Positions 17,075 through 26,303 of a stretch of DNA of 64,000 nucleotides are shown in pieces. The stretch spans positions 62,001-126,000 of the forward strand of contig CAJXSN010000006.1 in assembly GCA_913060895.1 (NCBI GenBank). The letters are read 5' to 3'. The position numbers and the translations under genes were made by a program. How positions within the stretch are numbered: the stretch's first letter is position 1; every line of letters starts with the position of its first letter. A model generated the notes under the pieces. It did no database searches and was not told the origin of the DNA. It saw only the letters and a list, made by a program, of their open reading frames with translations. The DNA is from an uncultured Sphingomonadaceae bacterium (GTDB lineage: Bacteria; Pseudomonadota; Alphaproteobacteria; Sphingomonadales; Sphingomonadaceae).

Positions 17075-17731
17075 TTGTCAAAGATTACCAACGGCGTGAG
17101 CCTGCAGCATCGCTCAGGCGGGGCACCAAAGCAGATCGTTCTACTCCTTCACGGCTTCGGCTCGAACGGGAACGATCTACTATCTTTCGCGCCGACATGG
17201 CAGGACGCGATGCCGAATTCGCTGTTCCTAGCGCCGCACGCTCCGACAAAGTGCTCAATGATGGGTGCCGGTTACCAATGGTTCGGTCTCTCGGGAATGG
17301 ATCCCGCCGCCTTGGCGAAGGGAGCTGCATCAGCGGCACCCGCCATCGACACATTCATCGACCGTAAGCTTGCCCAATATGACCTGACCGAAGCAGACTT
17401 AGCAATCGTCGGTTTCAGTCAGGGCACCATGATGGCGTTGCAGGTCGGACTGCGACGACCGCGACCTGTCGCTGCAATCGTTGGCTACTCCGGCGCATTG
17501 ACCGGTATCGCGAACCTTCCTGCCCACGATGGAGCCAAGGCACCTGTACTGCTCGTGCACGGTTCGGCCGATCCCGTTGTCCCCATCGCAGCCCTGCATG
17601 CTGCGAAGGACGGGTTGGAAAGGTCTGGGTTCGATGTATCGACCCACATCTCGCAAGGTGTCGGGCACACGATAGATGCGAAGGGTTTGCAACTCGGTAA
17701 GAATTTCGTTGGTTGCTTCTTGGGTTTGTAA
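17075..17731 (+). CDS. Alpha/beta hydrolase, phospholipase/carboxylesterase family
   Basis: A 218-residue serine hydrolase of the YpfH/carboxylesterase type. The oxyanion strand LLLHGFGSNGNDL is followed by the nucleophile elbow GFSQG, then HGSADPVVP with the acid Asp, and GVGHTID with the catalytic His. Start is TTG at 17075, supported by GGAG seven bases upstream. A fragment of a second hydrolase of this family lies 1.4 kb downstream (19121-19390). Cytoplasmic; substrate unknown. Confidence 0.88.
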   Translation: MSKITNGVSLQHRSGGAPKQIVLLLHGFGSNGNDLLSFAPTWQDAMPNSLFLAPHAPTKCSMMGAGYQWFGLSGMDPAALAKGAASAAPAIDTFIDRKLAQYDLTEADLAIVGFSQGTMMALQVGLRRPRPVAAIVGYSGALTGIANLPAHDGAKAPVLLVHGSADPVVPIAALHAAKDGLERSGFDVSTHISQGVGHTIDAKGLQLGKNFVGCFLGL

Positions 17732-17923
17732 TCCTAAGCACTGTTCACAGTGGCGGCGGATTGGCTCTTTGCGAATCGAAAAACCAGGACGTCATCGCGA
17801 TAACTCTTCCAGTGTTTGATATGCGGTTGCTCTCACTGCAGGTTGATCGAACAGGTTTGAACACATCAGAAGAAACCGTTCGGCATCGATCCGGTGTTAA
17901 CGAAACTGCGATAAAGATATCTG

Positions 17924-18631
17924 ATGTGGAAATTGTCATTCCTGGTCCCATTCCTTGGCCTCGCACCATCGCAGGTAAGCGCGGAGACCGTTTCGGGCGT
18001 CGCCCATGTGATCGATGGCGACAGTCTGCGTATCGATGGCACAACGATCAGGCTTTTTGGTATAGATGCACCTGAAGCTGATCAGATGTGCCGCAAGGAC
18101 GATGTGGACTGGTCCTGCGGAACCCAGGCCGGTCTGGAACTGGCCGCCCTAATCAATGGAAAATCGGTCACTTGCGACGTCAACGATCTTGACGTGTACG
18201 GCCGCTCACTCGCAATTTGCACCGTAGGCTATCTGGAGCTCAATCGAACGATGGTTGAGCAGGGATGGGCGATCGCGTTCAAGCGATACTCCACCGCCTA
18301 TGCCGCTGCAGAATTATCAGCCAAGTCGGCACGGGCAGGAATATGGTCATCACAGTTCGATCTGCCGGAATTTCATAGAGTCGCCAAACGATCAGCAGAG
18401 CAGGAGGCTAAGTCCACAAGTAAATCGGCGGCCTCTGGGCGAACCGCGAAATCGGCAGGGCTTCGGCAGCGTGACGGATCATGTACCATCAAGGGCAATC
18501 GGAACCGCAAAGGTCAATGGATCTATCATCTGCCGGGCATGCCATACTACGAAGTGACGCGCGCAGAAGAAATCTTCTGCTCCGAAGCCGCAGCACAACG
18601 AGCCGGCTACAGACGAGCGATTGTGCGTTAA
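17924..18631 (+). CDS. Secreted thermonuclease-like (SNase) protein
   Basis: A 235-residue protein with a signal peptide (1-20, ending in VSA) and an SNase OB-fold: VIDGDSLRIDG, RLFGIDAPE, and a later YGRSLAICTVG strand with Arg. A low-complexity lysine/alanine linker leads to a C-terminal domain of about 50 residues with two cysteines (CTIKGNRN and EEIFCSEAAA), as in many proteobacterial SNase relatives. Such enzymes cut DNA/RNA in the periplasm using calcium. Start has only a weak ribosome site. Confidence 0.85.
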   Translation: MWKLSFLVPFLGLAPSQVSAETVSGVAHVIDGDSLRIDGTTIRLFGIDAPEADQMCRKDDVDWSCGTQAGLELAALINGKSVTCDVNDLDVYGRSLAICTVGYLELNRTMVEQGWAIAFKRYSTAYAAAELSAKSARAGIWSSQFDLPEFHRVAKRSAEQEAKSTSKSAASGRTAKSAGLRQRDGSCTIKGNRNRKGQWIYHLPGMPYYEVTRAEEIFCSEAAAQRAGYRRAIVR

Positions 18632-18658
18632 GACTAAAGGATCAGAGCCGTTCAGAGT

Positions 18659-19040
18659 TCATTTTAATCTGGCTGCTTTTATGCCTGTGGTCATGCGACG
18701 CAGCACGTCGTCCTTGCGGATGAAATGATGATACAGAGCAGCGCAGGCGTGGCCCAAGATCAGAACCCAGAACAGATAAGCTCCGCCCTTCTTATGGACG
18801 AAGCCGATTGGGACTTCGAACTGCTCGAAGGTAAGCCCCATCGTTGCAAAAACCACAAACTCGAAAACGGCGGTGTCGGCAAAACGCGGGATCTCGAAAA
18901 GCCAGAAGAAATCCGTAGCCAGACCTGTTCCAAGATAACCCGTTACGGGCAGGAGGATCATAATCGTGTAGAGAACGAAATGGGCCGCATGAGCGAAGCG
19001 ATGTTCTTGGCGACTATGCGACACTGCATCAAAGCACGAC
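18659..19040 (-). pseudogene. Cytochrome b561 fragment, N-terminal half missing
   Basis: The C-terminal half of a b561-type cytochrome can be read: an AAHFVLYTIMILLPVTGYLG helix and ILGHACAALYHHFIRKD with heme-ligand histidines and the closing VLRRM. The first one or two TM helices and their His ligand are absent; the frame runs on to 19096 but that part has no similarity. The 5' loss ends next to a hydrolase fragment, so the two mark a deletion scar. Not expected to be functional. Confidence 0.7.
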
Positions 19041-19120
19041 GTATAGTGTGCTCGCCACGGACATCTTCGGCTTCGGGGACGCGTCGCAACTGGCACCCCT
19101 ATTGGATAGGGATCAGGTTC

Positions 19121-19390
19121 ATGCCGCCGGTTGAAATCACGGACGGCGATGGCGCCGAAAAGACAATGTTAATTATGCTTTTGCATGGGGTCGGAGCGGA
19201 TGCCGACAGCATGGCCGAACTCGGGTCAGCGATAGCGATGGAATTCCCGTATACCGCTCTGCACATTCCCGACGCCCCATTTCCATTCAACAGCAGTTGG
19301 ACGGGACGGCAATGGTTCTCGGTGCGCGGTGTGACCGAGGCTACTCCACACATCGGACGCCGCCTCATTGCTTTGATTTTCAAAAGCTGA
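19121..19390 (+). pseudogene. 5' fragment of an alpha/beta hydrolase (carboxylesterase family)
   Basis: From ATG at 19121 about 73 residues match the N-terminal third of phospholipase/carboxylesterases (MLLHGVGADADSM, PDAPFPFNSSW, RQWFSV). Homology stops near 19340 and the frame ends at 19390, before the nucleophile elbow, so no active enzyme can be made. It abuts the truncated cytochrome b561 and lies near an intact relative at 17075-17731. Confidence 0.65.
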
Positions 19391-19393
19391 TCG

Positions 19394-19594
19394 TCAGTCT
19401 TCCCTACCGGAAAGATATAGCGCAGAAGCCTCAAGGTGAACGGGACATCGGTCTTGATCGCAAACTTCCTGATCACAGAACCGGCAGATAAAACCTCTCT
19501 CGATCGGCGTCGTGGTAAAACGTGCTAAGATGGAATACGCGATTTCATCCAGCGCTTCCTTTTGTTCGTCGCCCAAAGTTTCAATCAAGTGCAA
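19394..19594 (-). CDS. Small protein with Cys/His cluster, 66 aa
   Basis: A TTG start is supported by a perfect AGGAGG six bases upstream, which is why I accept this short ORF. The C-terminal half holds a C-x2-C-x4-C-x4-C-x2-H cluster (ICRFC...VC...RCPVH), a possible small zinc site. N-terminal half is acidic and helical. No family recognised. The antisense strand carries only non-coding frames. Confidence 0.55.
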   Translation of the reverse strand: MHLIETLGDEQKEALDEIAYSILARFTTTPIERGFICRFCDQEVCDQDRCPVHLEASALYLSGRED

Positions 19595-19599
19595 AAGGC

Positions 19600-20101
19600 C
19601 CTCCTGCCGTGATCGCAGGATCTCCGTCCGGCGCGCACTACTTCAACTCGCACGAGCGCTGAAGGAGCGCGACGAAATCGCGAAGTTCGTCAAGGAACTG
19701 AAGGCCGAGAACACCAAGCTTCATGCGCGCTTGGGGGAGATCGGGAAAGAAACATTGGAACAGCCGGGAAAGAAGCCAAAGTGTTCAAGCAAACGATAGA
19801 ATGAACGAGTTTCTCGAGTTGTTCTGACGTTTGCGGCCGATGATGCCGCCAATGCGCGATATACCGCCGACCGCAATGCGGCGTTCCGAACGATGAGAAG
19901 CCAGCGTGGATTGAACTCTATCATTCGCTCACGGACAACCGGTGCGGTGGCGCTCTTTCTCGTCACAGCTTCGAATTAAGAATCTGTCGGTCCTGTCCGA
20001 TCGGAAAATCATCCATGGCTACAAACTGTTTATGAATTGAAGTTATTGTCTCTCCGAGTGGAGGGGAAAAAGCTTCGCAGGAAGTAAACAGGAGAAGAAA
20101 C
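19600..20101. other. 500-base intergenic stretch
   Basis: No convincing gene. A plus-strand frame at 19620-19800 encodes a short Lys/Glu-rich coiled-coil-like stretch (LARALKERDE... LKAENTKLHARLGEIGKE) without a supported start; it may be a relic. The ribosome binding site of the next gene (AGGAGA) is at 20089-20094. Confidence 0.5.
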
Positions 20102-20605
20102 ATGAATAACGAAACGAACGATATCGGCGGAACCATCATCGCAAAATGGGCGGCTGCCATGAACGACATCATCAACCCAGGTCACGCGGTGCTCGCGAGA
20201 CCCACGGCAGTCGTCGTGCTTGCCGGACAAGTCATCGATCAGCTCACGCTAATTTCACTGGCGGAGGGTGCGAATGCGGTCGGCGCGGATCTGATCTATC
20301 TCTCTTTCGAAGAAGGCCAGGAGGCGAAAGGACCATCCGAAATAATTTCGGTCGCGTATCGCGAGCCTGTCCATATATGCCAACGCGACCTCAAGCTGTG
20401 GATCGGTGACGACGGGGAAGTGATGCTCCACCCAGAGGGTATGAAGGGCGCGCATACATTTACTGTTGATGGGATGGATTACGTTGCGATCCAAAAGAGC
20501 CGACTGACCAAGAAGGGCTTCGAGCGCGGTCTCGCGAAGGTGCGTGCCAAGGTAGAGGCACCGGGCGCGCGCCAAGCGGGGAAGAGCTTCCTGAAAGCCG
20601 CCTGA
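20102..20605 (+). CDS. Unknown soluble protein, 167 aa
   Basis: ATG preceded by AGGAGA at six bases. The product is soluble, mixed alpha/beta, with an ISLAEGANAVGADLIYLSFEEG segment and a basic, alanine-rich C-terminal tail. No family recognised. A strong hairpin directly follows the stop (20609-20647), which supports a single-gene transcript. Confidence 0.65.
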   Translation: MNNETNDIGGTIIAKWAAAMNDIINPGHAVLARPTAVVVLAGQVIDQLTLISLAEGANAVGADLIYLSFEEGQEAKGPSEIISVAYREPVHICQRDLKLWIGDDGEVMLHPEGMKGAHTFTVDGMDYVAIQKSRLTKKGFERGLAKVRAKVEAPGARQAGKSFLKAA

Positions 20606-20608
20606 ACC

Positions 20609-20647
20609 CCATCCGCCTTCGTCCGAGTTGCGGATGGAGGCGGATGG
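20609..20647 (+). terminator. Hairpin terminator
   Basis: CCATCCGCCTTCGTCC (20609-20624) pairs with GGATGGAGGCGGATGG (20632-20647) across a 7-base loop, allowing two G-U pairs. It starts four bases after the stop of the gene at 20102-20605. The T-run is weak. Confidence 0.65.
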
Positions 20648-20773
20648 TTGAATGGGAACGTCGCCGATCGAATGTGTAACCGACATCTATCCGGCGGCGA
20701 GCTTGCGCCTGCACGCAAAGCTGACCGGGAGGGAAATCATGTCAACGTCGACCGGTATCCGTTATAACGGGCT

Positions 20774-22195
20774 TCAATAATATTCCTTGGCTTGTGGATG
20801 GTTCTTTAATTGCGGAGGACGGTAGGGTTCGACGACCCCCATCTGTGGAACGCTGTCCGCTTTCAATCTGGTGATGACCGAAGAGTGCAACCGGAACAAC
20901 GCCTCGACCTTACGTGGCCCTTGTGGCCATCGTCGGAAGAACCAGCCCTTCTTGAACATGTATTCCTCCTTGTGCTGGAGACTGAGCGGATCGGGTGATC
21001 GCACCAGCAGACTTTCGCGAACATGCACATTGGAAAAGCACTTCGCCAATTCCTTCATCATCCAGTCCAGCGCTATGTCGCTCAAGCGGGATTCAGGTTC
21101 CGGATAACTGCCGCCGATGTCGCTATGACACCCGGCGAACCAGACCTGGTTCAACCAGACCGGCTGCTTGTCCTTGTTCTTCTCGACTTCCGATAACGTC
21201 GCCCATTCAACGCGGGGGAAGTTCGCACGGTCCTCGTTAATGGCCAGGGCGTGCCGAGCATGGCCCACATCCCCGTCCAACCAGCGGTCGTAATGCTTCC
21301 TGTTCCAAGCAGCCCGATGGCCATTGCGATAGATCGCCCACCAATAGGCAGGGTTGCGGAAACGCAGCGGCCGATCGGGATCGGGCGAGAAATACTTCCA
21401 TTGGTCACGCAACAGCTTGAGATACCAATAGGCCATCACACCCAAAAGTGCTGCGATCGGCACTGCATACCAAAGGGACGGGGCGAACCAGCCCACGGCG
21501 ATCAGCGCCAGAAGCGTAAGCATGAAACTGACACGCACGGCCCAGGTGACAACGGCACTGCCCAAGGCTGCGACCGTATCGAAGACCCCGATGAAATCAG
21601 GCTGGACGTTGCCTTGGACATCAGGGTTACCGTCATCGGGCGCGCTGCCGTATTTCGCACGGAAGCGCTTGCCCTTCTCTTCCCGCTGCCATTCGTATTC
21701 AGGATGGTCACGAGGATGTCCGGCACCGTGGTTGTAGACGAACTTCACGGCATCGGAAGCGATCTTGCGCAAGCGCGGGCCATATTTGGGGACGGATGAT
21801 CCATCAGGCATGCGGGTCGGTACGCCGCACAGGTTCATCACGTTGGCCACGGAACGCACGGTGTAGGCACCACGCGAGAAACCGAACAGGAAGATACGAT
21901 CGCCGGGTTCGTAATACGAAATGATCTTCTCGTAACAGTCGATGACATTGTCATCGATGCCTGTGCCGACCGCAGCCTCCAGACCGTTCCGCAAACGCTT
22001 GAAGGTTACCCCACCGACTTCACCGGCACCCAAGCCCGGATCATAGAACGCGACCTGTTCGGACGGCTTGATCGGGGAACTGGGCCCCGGGCGCATCGCG
22101 CGATACATCTTGTAGATGTTCGACAGCCGCTGATCTGGTTTGAGACCGCCGAACTGACCGGTGCCATCCGAGAATATCAATATGTTCTTGCTCAT
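20774..22195 (-). CDS. DUF2235 alpha/beta hydrolase with two TM segments
   Basis: A 473-residue DUF2235 protein, the family that includes Tle1-type phospholipases. It opens with the ILIFSDGTGQ motif, has the nucleophile elbow GFSRG in FLFGFSRGAYTVRS, a GVFDTVAALGS acid motif and FAGCHSDIGGSYPE with the catalytic His. Two TM segments (about 225-270) interrupt the hydrolase domain. No secretion signal or VgrG/PAAR neighbour is visible. It closely parallels the protein at 52317-53810, sharing the DQRLSN-YK and ESRLSDIAL stretches. Divergent from the SRAP gene with 98 bases between. Confidence 0.9.
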   Translation of the reverse strand: MSKNILIFSDGTGQFGGLKPDQRLSNIYKMYRAMRPGPSSPIKPSEQVAFYDPGLGAGEVGGVTFKRLRNGLEAAVGTGIDDNVIDCYEKIISYYEPGDRIFLFGFSRGAYTVRSVANVMNLCGVPTRMPDGSSVPKYGPRLRKIASDAVKFVYNHGAGHPRDHPEYEWQREEKGKRFRAKYGSAPDDGNPDVQGNVQPDFIGVFDTVAALGSAVVTWAVRVSFMLTLLALIAVGWFAPSLWYAVPIAALLGVMAYWYLKLLRDQWKYFSPDPDRPLRFRNPAYWWAIYRNGHRAAWNRKHYDRWLDGDVGHARHALAINEDRANFPRVEWATLSEVEKNKDKQPVWLNQVWFAGCHSDIGGSYPEPESRLSDIALDWMMKELAKCFSNVHVRESLLVRSPDPLSLQHKEEYMFKKGWFFRRWPQGPRKVEALFRLHSSVITRLKADSVPQMGVVEPYRPPQLKNHPQAKEYY

Positions 22196-22293
22196 CCTGG
22201 ATCCCCCGCTGAAATAGACTATCAGGACTGAAAGGCGGGTCCAAGTTCGCTTGGGTGTCTTTACCCGGATCAGCGACTATAAAACCGCATATC

Positions 22294-22953
22294 ATGTGTA
22301 ACCTGTACCATCATTCCGTAAGTTCAGCCGACGCCAAGCTCTTCTTCGAAAGTGCCGGCCTCGCTTCCCTGGAAGCGCCAACCGGTGACAACAACGAACC
22401 AGCGTATGTGGGCGCCGATGCCGATGGCCCGGTGTTCGCAGTCGAAGACGGTAAGGTGGTCATGCACATGCGCCGCTGGGGCTTTCCATCGTGGAAGGAT
22501 GGCAGCAAGCCGATCACCAACGTCCGAAATCTCGAAAGCTCATGGTGGCGTGGTGCCAACGGCGACTACATCACAAATGCCGAATACCGTTGCCTGATAC
22601 CATTCGACCGCTTCGCGGAATGGGACGGTACGGAAAAGCGAAACGCATGGTTCACTATCGAAGCAGAACAGTCGTTCTTCGTCGGTTTCTGGCGACCGTG
22701 GAACGGTGAGCGGTTGAAAGAGATTGAGGGGAAAAAGCGTCGCGCGCGACAGGTTGCCAATTGGGAGCTGTTCGCGTTCATGACGACCGAACCCAACCCT
22801 ACTGTGGCAGCAATCCATCCGAAGGCCATGCCGGTGATAATCACCGAGGCGGATGAAGCGCAGCGTTGGCTAGGTGGCGGAGATGAAAGCCTGGAGCTGC
22901 AAGGGCCACTTCCAGACGCGATGGTCAATAAGTCTCCATACGAGGCAGGATAA
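22294..22953 (+). CDS. SRAP/HMCES-family abasic-site protein (YedK-like)
   Basis: The ATG at 22294 gives MCNLYH, placing the catalytic Cys at position 2 as required after Met removal, so upstream in-frame starts are rejected. Family features follow: MRRWGFPSW, TNVRNLESSWW, CLIPFDRFAEW and a late AIHPKAMPVII histidine motif. SRAP proteins cross-link to abasic sites in single-stranded DNA and protect them. Slightly divergent N-terminal loop but all key residues visible. Length 219, normal. Confidence 0.9.
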   Translation: MCNLYHHSVSSADAKLFFESAGLASLEAPTGDNNEPAYVGADADGPVFAVEDGKVVMHMRRWGFPSWKDGSKPITNVRNLESSWWRGANGDYITNAEYRCLIPFDRFAEWDGTEKRNAWFTIEAEQSFFVGFWRPWNGERLKEIEGKKRRARQVANWELFAFMTTEPNPTVAAIHPKAMPVIITEADEAQRWLGGGDESLELQGPLPDAMVNKSPYEAG

Positions 22954-23131
22954 GCCCCGATCGCACGGTCAGAGTACAACTTCTGCAGAGCGTCGATGGA
23001 GGTGGACCGGGATTGCACCGTGAACAGTCGACGCTCCCATCCGCGCACCTAAGCTAGTCCAATTGGGCTTAGGTCACTGCGCCATATTGCGAAGCGACAG
23101 ACAACGTTTCAGTTCAACAATGAAGGAGAAG

Positions 23132-23443
23132 ATGATGATCAGCTATATGATGGCTATGACTGGTGATGGGCGCGAGCCGCCCAGCCCGAAGACACGCTAC
23201 AACAATCCGCATAAATTAAAGGAAATGCTTCGGACGGAAAAGACCCGAATGGCAACCGAAGTCACGGTCGACCTGTGTTTCGAGGGCAGGGTCTTCGCGC
23301 ATTGCGTAACGATCGTAGCCGAAGTGCTAAGCTGGGATATCGAGAAATCAGCGTTGCCGCGACCTACTCTCGCTAGGTCCGCTGGCAAATCAGCTATGGA
23401 TCCGCTGAGGCCGTTGCCGCTGATGGAACCCGCGCGTTTCTGA
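23132..23443 (+). CDS. Small hypothetical protein
   Basis: Two adjacent ATGs (23132, 23135) follow AAGGAG, giving a product of about 103 residues with a basic middle and a proline-rich end. No domain recognised. Its reality rests mainly on the ribosome site. Confidence 0.4.
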   Translation: MMISYMMAMTGDGREPPSPKTRYNNPHKLKEMLRTEKTRMATEVTVDLCFEGRVFAHCVTIVAEVLSWDIEKSALPRPTLARSAGKSAMDPLRPLPLMEPARF

Positions 23444-23936
23444 GGCATGCCACCAATCAATTTATTGACACGTCTGAAAGCTGGTAAGCCAATAGCTTCG
23501 GCGTAGGGTGCCAATTCCCCCGCATCCCCAATCGCCTACGCGAACTTTGCTGCCTCGATTGCAGCCGGGTTGGTCAAACCGCTTACGACCAGAAGCATCG
23601 GTGATGGTTGAGAAGAACTGGATACGTCCGCGACGTCACGCGCCGCGGATACGGAGATGGGTTTCGCGTATCTATCGCACCGGCACCAGAAGTGCCTCGA
23701 ACTCCTGCACAATACCAAATCAATATCACAATCGCCAGTAGCCACCGTCCAGTCAAACATTAACGACTGAAACTGGGCCGTTTCCGGACTGTCTGCTATT
23801 GGAGCGTTACGTCTGTCGTAAGCTGACTTTCGACTTACGCAAATGACTTTCGTTCCCGCCAGTTGATGAATCAATCTTTTATTCGCATATCCACGTTCGG
23901 TGTGTGGAATTGTTCAGGCGGAGGGGAACGAAGACT
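23444..23936. other. Intergenic stretch before the reductase gene
   Basis: No gene I can support. Short frames on both strands lack starts with ribosome sites and resemble nothing known. The last 60 bases are AT-richer and probably hold the promoter of the reductase; GGAGG lies at 23920-23924. Confidence 0.4.
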
Positions 23937-25562
23937 ATGGAAAGCATCGGCGCTGATCTCGAAGTCATGAAGCGCGTGCCGCTGGCAGACGAGCATGTTA
24001 CGGCGATGTGCGCAATCGGCCATGAGCGCGCCTATCACAAGGGTGAGATGGTCGCCGAAATCGGCCAACCTCATGATACGTTCGTCTACGTCATCGAAGG
24101 TGAGATCGAAGTCGTCGATCCCTTTTCCGGTGAGCGCTTACTGGAATCAAGCCTTGGGCCGACTCAATTCATGGGCGACATTTCCTTTCTCAACGCGGGG
24201 TCGCATTTTCTTCCAATGCGAGCGACAGTGGACATGCGGGTCATCGAGGTTCCGCGTGAGGACATGCTCGATCTGATGGGCCGCGTGCCCGAGCTTTCGG
24301 ATCATATTATCACGGTGTTTGCCGCGCGCAGACGCAGGCAGTTCGAACTCAAGAACAGCATGATCAAGCTGATCGGTGCCGACCGGGATGCCGCGGTCCA
24401 GGGCGTGGAGACCTTCCTCGCGCGCAACCGCGTGCCCTTCCAGTCCTTCGACCTCGATAGCAGCGATGATGAGGCCTCGCGCCTGTGCAATCTGGTGGAT
24501 CACGAACCGGCCGTCATCGTGGGGCAGGATCGCAAGCTGGATGATCCCACTCCCCGCAAGGTCGCCCAGATCCTCAATTTGGATCTCGACGTCGCCGGCG
24601 ATACGATTGTCGATGCTCTCATCGTAGGCGGAGGGCCAGCAGGCGTCGCAGCTGCGGTCTATGCTGGGGCGGAAGGCCTGTCGGCGCTCCTAGTCGAAGA
24701 TACTGCTATCGGCGGTCAGGCGGGGACTTCGAGCCGGATCGAGAATTATATGGGATTTCCGACCGGCATTTCCGGTGCCGACCTCGTCTATCGCGGCCAG
24801 ATACAAGCGATGAAGTTCGGCACCTGCTTTGCGATGCCGCGCCGGGTTGAAAAACTGGAAAAGCGACCCGACGGCCTGTTTCGCGTGACGCTGGATGACG
24901 AAGCCCATGTCTGTGCGCGGGGAGTTGTGGTCGCGACCGGGGTGCAATATCGCCGCATGCCGCTCGACCGGCTCGAGGAATTCGAAGGCGCGGGGATATT
25001 CTACGCGGCGACCGACATGGAAGCGCGCTTTTGCCGCAACACCGATGTGATCGTGATCGGGGGAGGCAATTCCGCAGGGCAAGCCGCGATGTATCTTTGC
25101 CGCGCGGCCAAGCAGGTCCATGTCCTGGTTCGTGGCGAAAGCTTGGCGGATTCTATGTCGAGCTATCTGAGCCGACGGCTGGAAGCCGAGCCCAACATCC
25201 AGATTCATTATGGCTGCCAGATCACTGCGCTGCATGGCGAGGATCATCTTGAGGCAGTGACGGTAATGGATGCGCAGGGAGAGTGGGGCATGGACACTCG
25301 CGCGCTGTTCATCATGATTGGTGCTGCACCCAATACGAACTGGCTCTCGGGTTTGGTCAATCTCGATGCCAAAGGCTTCGTGTACACCGGTGAAGCGGCC
25401 GGCGCGGAAACGCCTTACGAAACCTCCCATCGCGGAATCTTCGCTGTTGGAGACGTGCGCGCGGGATCGGTCAAACGCGTCGCTTCGGCCGTCGGTGAAG
25501 GCTCGGTCGTCATATCCGCCGTCTTCAACCATGTGCAGAACCTACCGGAGCTGGTACGCTAG
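23937..25562 (+). CDS. FAD-dependent reductase with N-terminal cNMP-binding domain
   Basis: A 541-residue fusion. Residues about 20-125 form a cyclic-nucleotide-binding beta roll (VYVIEGEIEVVDP, MGDISFL). A short thioredoxin-like linker follows, then a thioredoxin-reductase-like part with FAD motif IVGGGPAG, GGQAGTSS and NAD(P) motif VIGGGNSAGQA. The redox CxxC of true thioredoxin reductases is missing; only one Cys (FCRNTD) stands in that region. ATG at 23937 has GGAGG about 12 bases upstream; GTG at 23904 is an alternative. A similar reductase without the cNMP domain is at 50962-52239. Electron acceptor unknown. Confidence 0.88.
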   Translation: MESIGADLEVMKRVPLADEHVTAMCAIGHERAYHKGEMVAEIGQPHDTFVYVIEGEIEVVDPFSGERLLESSLGPTQFMGDISFLNAGSHFLPMRATVDMRVIEVPREDMLDLMGRVPELSDHIITVFAARRRRQFELKNSMIKLIGADRDAAVQGVETFLARNRVPFQSFDLDSSDDEASRLCNLVDHEPAVIVGQDRKLDDPTPRKVAQILNLDLDVAGDTIVDALIVGGGPAGVAAAVYAGAEGLSALLVEDTAIGGQAGTSSRIENYMGFPTGISGADLVYRGQIQAMKFGTCFAMPRRVEKLEKRPDGLFRVTLDDEAHVCARGVVVATGVQYRRMPLDRLEEFEGAGIFYAATDMEARFCRNTDVIVIGGGNSAGQAAMYLCRAAKQVHVLVRGESLADSMSSYLSRRLEAEPNIQIHYGCQITALHGEDHLEAVTVMDAQGEWGMDTRALFIMIGAAPNTNWLSGLVNLDAKGFVYTGEAAGAETPYETSHRGIFAVGDVRAGSVKRVASAVGEGSVVISAVFNHVQNLPELVR

Positions 25563-25874
25563 CTTATCGGATAGGCCCCCGCCCGGATCATTGAGGAAGC
25601 TGCAAAATCGCTGCTGCAAAGAAAGGCAGCGCTATGCCAATCTGCACACAACAACCGAGAGGCCGAGCCAGCATCGGCGCCGGTGTCTGCCGCGAGCACC
25701 TACTCTAAAGGCGCGATGGCCATGACACGTGTCCTGCTTACGGACTTTTTTTGGGCCAGTTGAAGGCGGTCCGCTTTTAGGTGGCTGAATGCTGAAAGCT
25801 GCCGTTCGGCTAACGACCCTAAGCTCGGTTGTTTAACTTGAGCGGAAACTACCTCGAAAGCAAACGCCCGAAAA
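25563..25874. other. Intergenic stretch with repeat-like spacer
   Basis: No gene. Bases 25760-25830 contain a GCTGAATGCTGAAAGCTGCC stretch of the kind scattered between genes in many alphaproteobacteria; this is from memory of such spacers and only tentative. Confidence 0.3.
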
Positions 25875-26303
25875 TCAAATCAGCACCTTCTTGAGATAGT
25901 GCGAAGAGTGTCCCTTGGGTCGGTTGGAAAGGGTCGCCATGTGGTTGTAGCCGTTCTTTTCGTAGAATGGCCTTGCCTGCCAGCTGGTCGTTTCGACTAA
26001 ACCATTTTCGCAACCATTGTTGCGCGCAAAAGCCTCGGCTTTCTGTATCAGCTTACGCCCGATTCCACTGCCGCGCGCAGTCTCGGAAATCCAAAGAAGT
26101 TCGATGTGAAGGGTATTCCAATAGCATGTTGCACGGATGCCACCTTGTAATGATCCCTCGTCATCTCGAGCCATCACGTGAAACCGCTTCTCTTCCTCCG
26201 TCGGCTCGAGATCGCGAACGGTTTCTTCGTTGAATGACTTAATCCCGCGACTGAGCAGGTCCGCCTCAGCTTTCGAAGGGTTCCGCTCGATCTCGATGTT
26301 CAC
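25875..26303 (-). CDS. GNAT-family N-acetyltransferase
   Basis: A 142-residue GNAT domain. The acetyl-CoA binding motif is ISETARGSGIGRKLI, preceded by the HIELLWI strand and followed by ARPFYEKNGY, the usual motif B/C region. Substrate cannot be predicted. Single gene; nothing is co-oriented and close. Confidence 0.88.
   Translation of the reverse strand: MNIEIERNPSKAEADLLSRGIKSFNEETVRDLEPTEEEKRFHVMARDDEGSLQGGIRATCYWNTLHIELLWISETARGSGIGRKLIQKAEAFARNNGCENGLVETTSWQARPFYEKNGYNHMATLSNRPKGHSSHYLKKVLI

Noticed and set aside
19512-19799. 95-codon frame with coiled-coil-like end
   Set aside because: First half is antisense to the small Cys-rich gene and no start is supported for the remainder; noted only as a possible relic.
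20560-20580. CGGGCGCGCGCCA resembling the tRNA-Arg 3' end
   Set aside because: Too short and inside a coding sequence; not a credible att duplicate.
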